From an uncultured Lachnospiraceae bacterium (GTDB lineage Bacteria; Bacillota; Clostridia; Lachnospirales; Lachnospiraceae): a stretch of 6,071 bases of DNA. Numbering within the stretch: position 1 is the stretch's first letter; every line of letters starts with the position of its first letter. A program made the translations under genes and the position numbers. A model generated the notes under the pieces. It saw only the letters and a program-made list of their open reading frames with translations, ran no database searches and was not told the DNA's origin. The stretch covers positions 1-6,071 of the forward strand of contig CAMOZD010000081.1 in NCBI GenBank assembly GCA_946630645.1, in the 5' to 3' direction. Below are positions 1-5,058 of the stretch, piece after piece.

Positions 1-1
1 C

Positions 2-943
2 CCCAAGACTCCCGTCGGTGTCCTGCAGGAGGGAACTACCGCCAAACAGAAGGTGGCTACCGGTACTTTAGAGGACATCGTGGAGGTCGTGAAGAGGGAG
101 GGCATCAGAACTCCCGCCATCACCGTGGTCGGCCAGGTAGTAGGACTCAGAAAGGAATTAGACTGGTACGGTGGTCTTCCCCTGTCGGGTAAGAGGATTC
201 TCGTGACAGGAAGCCTCTCCATGGTAGAGAGATTATCTCCTATCCTCAAGGAAGAGGGAGCGGAAGCCATCTCCTACAGCCTTGTCCGGACCGAGGCGCT
301 CCATACGCCCCAGTTCCATGAGGCCATGGACCAGATCGACAGTTACAGCTGGATCGTATTTACCAGCGCCAACGGAGTCAGCTGCTTCTTTGATGAGCTA
401 AAAGAACTTCACATGGATATCCGCCGTTTCAGCCATATCCATTTCGCAGCCATCGGGGACGGGACCAGAAGGGCCCTGGAGGACCACGGAATCTACTGTG
501 ATTTCGTACCGACGGCTTTCTCCTCCCAGGACATGGCCAAGAGCCTGGTTCCGGTATTGGATGAGAATGACAGAGTCCTGCTGCTCAGGGCTGAGGAAGC
601 CAACAAGGTCCTGCCCGAGGCCATCGAGGCAGCCGGTGTGGACTGTACCTGTGTCTCCCTCTACCATACTGTATATGATATGAGGAAGGCCGAGGAACTC
701 AACCGGATGCTGCCGGCTATCGATTATGTGACCTTTGCCAGCTCTTCAGCGGTTAAGGCTTACTGCTCCATGGTGGAGGATCCCTCTGCCATGACGGGCA
801 AATATATCAGTATAGGGCCGGTGACGACAAAAACTGCCGAGAAGCTGGGCCTTAAAGTGGCTGGCACTGCCCAGGTCTACACGGCCCGGGGTATGGTGGA
901 GACCATGATCCAGGATGCCCGGGAAGACAATAACAGACAGTAA
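2..943 (+). CDS. cobA-hemD: Uroporphyrinogen-III C-methyltransferase / uroporphyrinogen-III synthase fusion, 3' part
   Basis: The frame is open from base 2 to the TAA at 941-943, giving 313 visible residues; the true start lies off the left edge. The GTG at 53 is an internal codon, because the residues before it already read as family sequence. Visible residues 1-56 are the tail of a CobA/SUMT methyltransferase (EGTTAKQKVATGTL, then PAITVVGQVVGLRKELDWY), which methylates uroporphyrinogen III to precorrin-2 using S-adenosylmethionine. After a short linker, residues 61-313 form a HemD domain, which cyclises hydroxymethylbilane with D-ring inversion. It shows GKRILVTG near 63-70, IVFTSANGV at 118-126, AAIGDGTRRAL, and SIGPVTTKTAEKLGLKV with TARGMVETMI near the end. 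HemD is poorly conserved in sequence; the usual Arg of the VTR motif is Gly here. The fused arrangement is known in Clostridia. cobS follows after 14 bases, so the two are probably cotranscribed. Confidence 0.93.
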   Translation, partial: PKTPVGVLQEGTTAKQKVATGTLEDIVEVVKREGIRTPAITVVGQVVGLRKELDWYGGLPLSGKRILVTGSLSMVERLSPILKEEGAEAISYSLVRTEALHTPQFHEAMDQIDSYSWIVFTSANGVSCFFDELKELHMDIRRFSHIHFAAIGDGTRRALEDHGIYCDFVPTAFSSQDMAKSLVPVLDENDRVLLLRAEEANKVLPEAIEAAGVDCTCVSLYHTVYDMRKAEELNRMLPAIDYVTFASSSAVKAYCSMVEDPSAMTGKYISIGPVTTKTAEKLGLKVAGTAQVYTARGMVETMIQDAREDNNRQ

Positions 944-957
944 CAGGAAGTGAAATA

Positions 958-1752
958 ATGAAAACTCAGATCAAGCGATTACTGCTTACAATTGGTTTTA
1001 TGACCAGGATACCTATCAATGTGGATCTGGGGGAAGTGAAAGACGAAGACATGCACAAGGGTTTCCTTTATTACCCGGTAGTGGGCCTGATTCTGGGCAT
1101 CCTTTGTATGGGAGTTTTTCTCCTGGTGTCCCTGGTGCTGCCGGAGACCTTCGGCATCCTCTTTTCCATGCTGGCCTATCTCTGCCTGACGGGGGCCTTT
1201 CATCTGGACGGCCTTTCCGATACGGCAGACGGAATCTATTCCGCCAGGACCAGGGAGAGAATGCTGGAGATCATGAAGGACAGCAGAATCGGCACCAACG
1301 GCGGTATCGCCATGTGCTTTGACCTGGCCCTGAAATTTGCCGGAATCTACTATTCGGATGTCCGCTGGCTCATGATCCTGCTTATGCCGGTGGTGGGCAA
1401 GATGGTCCAGGGGGCCATCGTCTATAAGGCCATCTATCCAAGAAAAACAGGAATCGGCATCTATGTGGGAACGGTGGATTTTCCAACCGTAGCCGGAACA
1501 GTCATTTTTGGCCTTATTGCCATGGCGGCGGCCTTTTCCTGGTGGGGTTTGCTGATTTTTGCCGTTCTCTATCTGCTGGCCTATCTTTTCCGGGTTTATA
1601 TTACCGGTAAGATCGGTGGAATTACCGGCGACGTGATGGGAGCCGGCAGTGAGCTGGCCGAGGTGGAGTTTCTGCTCCTGGTCATGATTCTGGTAAAATA
1701 TGCCGGCATGGAGCCGCTGACTCTGATCCGGCAGGCAGGCTTGCTGTTCTGA
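958..1752 (+). CDS. cobS: Adenosylcobinamide-GDP ribazoletransferase (cobalamin 5'-phosphate synthase)
   Basis: This 264-residue integral membrane protein is close to the family's usual length of about 250. CobS condenses adenosylcobinamide-GDP with alpha-ribazole (or its 5'-phosphate) to give adenosylcobalamin (phosphate), the last assembly step, at the cytoplasmic membrane. The family signature is clear: GAFHLDGLSDTADG at residues 79-92 with acidic residues D84, D88 and D91 that would bind Mg2+, then KDSRIGTNGG at 107-116, and GGITGDVMGA at 220-229 with SELAE after it. Several hydrophobic segments are visible, at about 37-60, 64-80, 136-152, 174-192 and 194-214, with another near the C-terminus. 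The ATG at 958 is preceded by AGGAAG at 945-950 with 7 bases of spacing, which fixes the start. It lies 14 bases after cobA-hemD and 114 bases before cobT, its functional partner in nucleotide-loop assembly. Confidence 0.96.
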   Translation: MKTQIKRLLLTIGFMTRIPINVDLGEVKDEDMHKGFLYYPVVGLILGILCMGVFLLVSLVLPETFGILFSMLAYLCLTGAFHLDGLSDTADGIYSARTRERMLEIMKDSRIGTNGGIAMCFDLALKFAGIYYSDVRWLMILLMPVVGKMVQGAIVYKAIYPRKTGIGIYVGTVDFPTVAGTVIFGLIAMAAAFSWWGLLIFAVLYLLAYLFRVYITGKIGGITGDVMGAGSELAEVEFLLLVMILVKYAGMEPLTLIRQAGLLF

Positions 1753-1763
1753 GGCCGGTACTG

Positions 1764-1805
1764 CCTCTGATGGTCCGGGCTGCTGAGCCGGCCGGGGACC
1801 GGAGG
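1764..1805 (+). other. GC-rich stem-loop in the cobS-cobT spacer
   Basis: CCTC (1764-1767) and GGTCC (1772-1776) can pair with GGACC (1796-1800) and GAGG (1802-1805). The two arms are separated by small internal loops, and an inner GGCT/AGCC helix (1778-1781 with 1786-1789) is possible. No run of T follows; the sequence continues as ATAGATATAAAAGAAAAC. It is therefore not a standard intrinsic terminator and more likely an intercistronic stem that stabilises or processes the mRNA. The pairing is seen in the sequence; the role is inferred. Confidence 0.4.
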
Positions 1806-1846
1806 ATAGATATAAAAGAAAACATCAGGTAACAATTTTAGTGATT

Positions 1847-1873
1847 AAGGAAGTGGGTATGAGTATATGTTGA
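1847..1873 (+). promoter_or_regulatory. cobT ribosome site with overlapping mini-ORF
   Basis: AAGGAAG at 1847-1853 is the only good Shine-Dalgarno sequence before cobT. It sits 13 bases from the cobT ATG (1867) but only 5 from another ATG at 1859, which reads M-S-I-C and stops with TGA at 1871-1873. The mini-ORF therefore overlaps the cobT start in a different frame. Ribosomes could start at 1859, stop inside the cobT start region and reinitiate. The mini-ORF may equally be chance. Confidence 0.3.
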
Positions 1874-2928
1874 CTCTCAATGAAGCATTGAAAAAGATTC
1901 GCCCCCTCGACGAGGAGGCCATGGAATACACGAGACATCGCTGGAACACCCTGGGTAAACCTCTCCACAGTCTGGGAAGACTGGAGACCATGGTAACCCA
2001 GTTTGCCGGCATCTATGGTGATAAGCAGCCAAGGATCGGCAAAAAGGCAGTGATTGTAATGGCAGCGGACAATGGTGTTGTGGCTGAAGGAGTCACTCAG
2101 ACCGGCCAGGAAGTCACAAAAATTGTTACTGAAAATATGACCAAACATAATGCCACCATCTGCATCATGTCAGGTATGAGCGGGGCCGACGTCTATCCTG
2201 TAGATATAGGAATCGCCACCGATTCGGATAATCCCGGAGTAATCCGCCGTAAGGTAAGATACGGAACGGCTAATATGCTCAAGGGCCCGGCCATGAGCCG
2301 GGAGGAGGCCATAAAGGCCATAGAGATCGGTATTGACATGGTCAGGGAGCTGAAGGAAAAGGGTTACAGCCTTTTTGCCACCGGTGAGATGGGCATTGGC
2401 AACACGACCACCAGCAGTGCCATCTGTTCGGTTCTTCTGGACCAGCCGGTGGAGAAAATGACCGGCAAAGGAGCCGGTCTGACCAGCCAGGGGCTGCAGC
2501 ATAAGATCGATGTCATTAAGGAAAGTATCAGGATCAACAAGGTGGATCCGGAAGATCCCATCGATGTTCTTTCCAAGGTTGGCGGTCTGGATATCGCCGG
2601 CATGGCCGGCTGCTGCATCGGGGCGGCAGTCTACCAGGTTCCCCTGTTTGTGGACGGATTCATATCCTCCGTGGCAGGCCTGGTTGCCATGAGAATCGCC
2701 CCGGAGTGCACTCCCTATATTTTCCCCTCCCATTGCTCCAATGAGCCGGCCAGCATGATGGTTCTTGAGGGCATGGGAAAACAGCCCTACATCATGGCAG
2801 GTATGTGCCTGGGTGAGGGCACCGGTGCTGTGATCGGCTTTACTATAGCTGATTATGCCTTCAAGGCCTACTGGGAGCTGCCCAGCTTTGAAGATACCAA
2901 GTTTGGCACCTATGAGGAACTGGATTAA
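1867..2928 (+). CDS. cobT: Nicotinate-nucleotide--dimethylbenzimidazole phosphoribosyltransferase
   Basis: CobT transfers the phosphoribosyl group of nicotinate mononucleotide to 5,6-dimethylbenzimidazole or a related base, giving alpha-ribazole 5'-phosphate for the lower ligand of cobalamin; it is cytosolic. The 353 residues match the usual length of about 350. Landmarks are KPLHSLGRLE (31-40), AADNGVVAEGVTQTGQEVT (66-84), TGEMGIGNTTTSSA (172-185), GGLDIAGMAG (239-248), SHCSNEP (288-294) and LGEGTGA (315-321). Glu174 and Glu317 fall at the positions of the catalytically important glutamates of Salmonella CobT, so the active site looks intact. An in-frame TAA at 1846-1848 rules out a start upstream of the ATG at 1867. 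The ribosome site AAGGAAG (1847-1853) is 13 bases away, longer than usual, and a five-codon mini-ORF (1859-1873) begins nearer to it. Lower-ligand choice cannot be read from this sequence, since many anaerobes use other benzimidazoles or purines. Confidence 0.97.
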   Translation: MLTLNEALKKIRPLDEEAMEYTRHRWNTLGKPLHSLGRLETMVTQFAGIYGDKQPRIGKKAVIVMAADNGVVAEGVTQTGQEVTKIVTENMTKHNATICIMSGMSGADVYPVDIGIATDSDNPGVIRRKVRYGTANMLKGPAMSREEAIKAIEIGIDMVRELKEKGYSLFATGEMGIGNTTTSSAICSVLLDQPVEKMTGKGAGLTSQGLQHKIDVIKESIRINKVDPEDPIDVLSKVGGLDIAGMAGCCIGAAVYQVPLFVDGFISSVAGLVAMRIAPECTPYIFPSHCSNEPASMMVLEGMGKQPYIMAGMCLGEGTGAVIGFTIADYAFKAYWELPSFEDTKFGTYEELD

Positions 2929-2944
2929 GGCGCCTTCCGGCGCC
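2929..2944 (+). other. Stem-loop directly after the cobT stop codon
   Basis: GGCGCC (2929-2934), loop TTCC (2935-2938), GGCGCC (2939-2944): a perfect six-pair all-GC stem beginning on the base after the cobT TAA. No T-run follows, so it is not a standard intrinsic terminator. It could protect the cobT mRNA 3' end from exonucleases or act as a pause site. It is the first of three stem-loops in this spacer. Confidence 0.5.
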
Positions 2945-2947
2945 GGG

Positions 2948-2972
2948 ACGGATGGCAGGTTCTGTCATCCGT
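2948..2972 (+). other. Second stem-loop in the cobT-cbiC spacer
   Basis: ACGGATG (2948-2954) pairs perfectly with CATCCGT (2966-2972). The helix continues inward with GCA/TGT (2955-2957 with 2963-2965, including one G-T pair), closing a five-base loop GGTTC. This gives about ten pairs. The sequence after it (GCATCAATTAGA) has no T-tract, so efficient termination is not expected. The structure is visible in the sequence; its function is unknown. Confidence 0.55.
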
Positions 2973-2990
2973 GCATCAATTAGAACAGTG

Positions 2991-3023
2991 CCGGAAATTA
3001 CTCTCAAAGGAAGGAATTTCCGG
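2991..3023 (+). other. Third stem-loop, just upstream of the cbiC ribosome site
   Basis: CCGGAAATT (2991-2999) and AATTTCCGG (3015-3023) form a perfect nine-base inverted repeat around a 15-base purine-rich loop that contains AAAGGAAGG. The stem ends only 5 bases before AAGGAG (3029-3034), the likely cbiC ribosome binding site. Its stability could therefore influence cbiC translation. Its left arm also has an alternative partner at 2935-2943. Confidence 0.5.
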
Positions 3024-3046
3024 ATAGCAAGGAGATAAAAAAATAC

Positions 3047-3673
3047 ATGTTAGACAGAATTGAAATTGTTAAACCGATGGATATTGAAAACCGAAGCATG
3101 GAGATTATCACCAGTGAGCTGGGTGGAAGAACATGGCCCGAGCCGGAATTCTCCATCGTAAAACGCTGCATCCATACATCGGCAGATTTCGATTATGCCG
3201 ATAATCTCTGCTTTTCAGAAAATGCGGCAAATATTGGTGTGGAGGCCCTGAAGAGGGGAGCCCATATCGTGACGGATACCAGGATGGCCTGGTCAGGAAT
3301 CAACAAGAAGAAGCTGGAGTCTCTCGGCGGCCAGGCCCATTGCTTTATGCAGGATGAGGACGTGGCCCGGGAGGCAAAGGAGAGGGGCTGCACCAGAGCT
3401 GCCATCTGTGTGGAGCGGGGAGCTGCCCTGGGAGTGCCTGTCATCTATGCCATCGGCAATGCGCCGACAGCCCTCATCAGGATTTATGAGTTGATCCAGG
3501 AAGGCAGGGTTAAGCCGGAACTGATCATCGGGGCCCCCGTTGGCTTTGTCAACGTGGTAGAGTCCAAGGAGCTGATCATGGAGGCAGGTATTCCATATAT
3601 TGTTCCCAAGGGACGTAAGGGCGGCAGCAATATTGCGGCCACCATCTGTAATGCCATGCTCTATTCCATCTGA
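3047..3673 (+). CDS. cbiC: Precorrin-8X / cobalt-precorrin-8 methylmutase
   Basis: CbiC moves the methyl group from C11 to C12 of cobalt-precorrin-8, giving cobyrinate, the last ring-forming step of the corrin pathway; it needs no cofactor and is cytosolic. The 208 residues are the normal length for the family. The catalytic histidine is present at residue 43 within KRCIHTSADFDYAD (39-52), matching His43 of CobH. Other family blocks are TDTRMAWSGI (76-85), GNAPTAL (137-143), GAPVGFVNVVESKE (162-175) and GRKGGSN (189-195). The ATG at 3047 is preceded by AAGGAG (3029-3034), about 12 bases away, slightly long. The gene follows cobT after 118 bases of structured spacer and precedes cbiD by 47 bases. 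The spacing and shared strand suggest one operon, with the preceding stem-loops possibly adjusting expression. CbiC versus CobH is decided by the neighbouring anaerobic-route genes. Confidence 0.96.
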   Translation: MLDRIEIVKPMDIENRSMEIITSELGGRTWPEPEFSIVKRCIHTSADFDYADNLCFSENAANIGVEALKRGAHIVTDTRMAWSGINKKKLESLGGQAHCFMQDEDVAREAKERGCTRAAICVERGAALGVPVIYAIGNAPTALIRIYELIQEGRVKPELIIGAPVGFVNVVESKELIMEAGIPYIVPKGRKGGSNIAATICNAMLYSI

Positions 3674-3720
3674 GAGGACGGGCAGGCCCGAGGGACCACA
3701 AAGTTAGGACAGAAGATACT

Positions 3721-4827
3721 ATGGCAAAAAAATTGAGAGAAGGCTTTTCCACCGGCTCCTGTATGACGGGAGGGGCCGCCGCTTCGGCAGTCTGGCAGAC
3801 TACGGGCCACTGCCCCTCTGTAATCCGGGTGGATACGCCCATCGGTAAAACTTTATATCTGGATGTGATTCCCGGGGAATACGGGACCTGTGCCGTAGTA
3901 AAGGACGGGGGCGATGACCCGGATGTAACCCACGGAAGCCAGATTGTGACCAAAGTGGAGATTTATGATTATGACGGTGAGATCTCCTTTGCCGGGGGAC
4001 CGGGCGTGGGCACGGTGACCCAGGAAGGGCTGAAGATTCCTCCCGGCCAGCCGGCCATCAATCCGGTGCCCAGGCAGATGTGCCAGAAGGCCCTCCGCCA
4101 GGTCATAGGTGACCGGGCAGCCCTGGTGACGGTTTCCGTTCCAGGAGGGGAGGAGCTGGCCAGAAAGACCTTTAATCCCCGGCTGGGTATCGTGGATGGC
4201 ATTTCCATTCTGGGAACCACAGGCATCGTCCGCCCCATGAGCGAAGAGGCCATGAAAGATTCCCTGCTGGCCGAACTTGACATGTATGCCAGGCAGGGTC
4301 ATAAGGAGATCCTTTTTGTTCTGGGAGGTACCGGGGAGAATGCTCTGAAGGAGACCTTTGGAGACTTCCGCTGTATTCTGCAGGTGAGCAATTATATCGG
4401 CTTTATGATTGAGGAGGCCGTGGAGAGAGGCTTTGACCAGATTCTCATCGGCGGTTTTGTAGGCAAGCTGGTCAAGGTTGCATCGGGTACCATGAATACC
4501 CACAGTCATGTGGCTGACGGGAGGATAGAGACCATCTGTACCCACCTGGCCCTTCACGGGGCACCGGTGGAGATCATCCGCAAGGTCTACAGCAGCCTGA
4601 CCACCAGGAAGGCCATGGAGATCGTCCATGCTGAAGGCTATGATGCCATATGGCAGGACATGGCCCAGAAGGCCTCGGAATACTGTTGTAAGACAGCTCA
4701 CCAGATGGCGGAGGGGGGAGTCATTTTCTTAGACTCCGGCAACAGGATTCTGGCTGAGAGCCGGAATGCCCGCCAGGTCTTAGACCGGGTGAGACTGCCC
4801 CGGCATGACCAGGAAGGAAACAGCTGA
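3721..4827 (+). CDS. cbiD: Cobalt-precorrin-5B (C1)-methyltransferase
   Basis: CbiD uses S-adenosylmethionine to methylate C1 of cobalt-precorrin-5B in the anaerobic (early cobalt insertion) route, so it is a marker for that route. The 368 residues are a normal length. Recognisable blocks are LREGFSTGSCMTGGAAASA (5-23), KDGGDDPDVTHG (61-72), GGPGVGTVTQEGL (92-104), PAINPVPRQM (111-120), NPRLGIVDGISILGTTGIVRPMS (152-174, key residues G157, D159, T166, R171), GGTGE (202-206), SNYIGF (223-228), GGFVGKLVKVASG (244-256) and HSHVADGR (261-268). The second block is more diverged than the common TGTCAAAAAKAA form. The ribosome site is weak (AGGA 3706-3709, 11 bases away), but the ATG at 3721 gives the expected N-terminus. 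The last codons, AAC AGC TGA, form the left end of the tandem repeat that fills the next spacer. Confidence 0.96.
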   Translation: MAKKLREGFSTGSCMTGGAAASAVWQTTGHCPSVIRVDTPIGKTLYLDVIPGEYGTCAVVKDGGDDPDVTHGSQIVTKVEIYDYDGEISFAGGPGVGTVTQEGLKIPPGQPAINPVPRQMCQKALRQVIGDRAALVTVSVPGGEELARKTFNPRLGIVDGISILGTTGIVRPMSEEAMKDSLLAELDMYARQGHKEILFVLGGTGENALKETFGDFRCILQVSNYIGFMIEEAVERGFDQILIGGFVGKLVKVASGTMNTHSHVADGRIETICTHLALHGAPVEIIRKVYSSLTTRKAMEIVHAEGYDAIWQDMAQKASEYCCKTAHQMAEGGVIFLDSGNRILAESRNARQVLDRVRLPRHDQEGNS

Positions 4828-4990
4828 AAATACCAAATGGAAATGCAGCTGGAAAATACCAAATGGATATACAGTTGGAAATCCATTGGGGAAACAGTTG
4901 GAAATCCAATGGAAAACAGCTGGAAAAACCTATCGAAATACAGTTGGAATAATCAGTGGAAAACAATTGGAAAAAGCTAATGAAATAGAG
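4821..4990 (+). repeat. Degenerate tandem repeat (22-27 base units) between cbiD and cbiE/T
   Basis: Seven imperfect units each open with CAG[C/T]TG or CAATTG. They start at 4821, 4846, 4872, 4895, 4917, 4941 and 4964 (unit lengths 25, 26, 23, 22, 24, 23 and about 27). The approximate consensus is CAGYTGGAAAWNCC, then AATGGAAA. Units 1 and 2 share GAAAATACCAAATGGA; units 3 and 4 share CAGTTGGAAATCCA. Each unit is itself two halves of about 11-12 bases ending in TGGAAA or similar. The first unit overlaps the cbiD stop codon. The block is visibly AT-richer than the genes on either side. Unit lengths vary and mostly are not multiples of three, so no periodic peptide would result, which argues for non-coding DNA. 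It is not a CRISPR array: there are no conserved repeats with unique spacers. An open frame (4805-5062, + strand) crosses it, but I do not call it a gene. Confidence 0.8.
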
Positions 4991-5001
4991 TTTTATAAAA
5001 C
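4990..5001. other. 12-base perfect palindrome
   Basis: GTTTTATAAAAC is self-complementary over its full 12 bases and lies at the right end of the tandem repeat, 57 bases before the cbiE/T start. It contains TATAAA (4994-4999), which resembles a -10 element, but no convincing -35 lies at 16-18 bases: TTGGAA at 4967 is 21 bases away. It could be an operator half-site pair or simply AT-rich symmetry. Confidence 0.3.
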
Positions 5002-5048
5002 GATAAAGACAAGAAACATTAACCTGAAGCGACAAGCAAGGGTTAGAC

Positions 5049-5054
5049 GGAGGT
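5049..5054 (+). promoter_or_regulatory. Strong ribosome binding site of cbiE/T
   Basis: GGAGGT is a near-perfect Shine-Dalgarno sequence 4 bases before the ATG at 5059. It is the strongest in the window and fixes the start of cbiE/T. It suggests that this gene is translated independently of cbiD, which ends 231 bases earlier. Confidence 0.75.
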
Positions 5055-5058
5055 ATCA

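Noticed and set aside
53..55. GTG at 53 as the start of a stand-alone HemD
   Set aside because: The frame is open to base 2 and the residues upstream (TPVGVLQEGTTAKQK) are typical CobA methyltransferase sequence, so this is an internal codon of a fusion.
1811..1816. TATAAA as a -10 box before cobT
   Set aside because: The sequence 16-18 bases upstream is GC-rich (CCGGCC) with no -35 resemblance.
1753..3046. Cobalamin riboswitch in the spacers
   Set aside because: I find no B12-box-like sequence (GCCACTG) with the needed multi-stem layout in the 114- and 118-base spacers, which are also too short for a full aptamer.
3679..3690. CGGG-CAGG-CCCG stem in the cbiC-cbiD spacer as a terminator
   Set aside because: It has only four pairs and no T-run after it, and cbiD follows closely on the same strand.
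3853..4701. 282-codon open frame on the - strand
   Set aside because: Antisense to cbiD, whose motifs are continuous across the region; the reverse product is compositionally odd and rich in His/Gly.
4821..4990. CRISPR array
   Set aside because: The repeats are short, degenerate and directly abutting with variable unit length; there are no unique spacers and no cas genes.
4967..4999. Internal promoter with TTGGAA as -35 and TATAAA as -10
   Set aside because: The spacer is 21 bases, the -35 match is four of six, and TTGGAA is simply part of every repeat unit.
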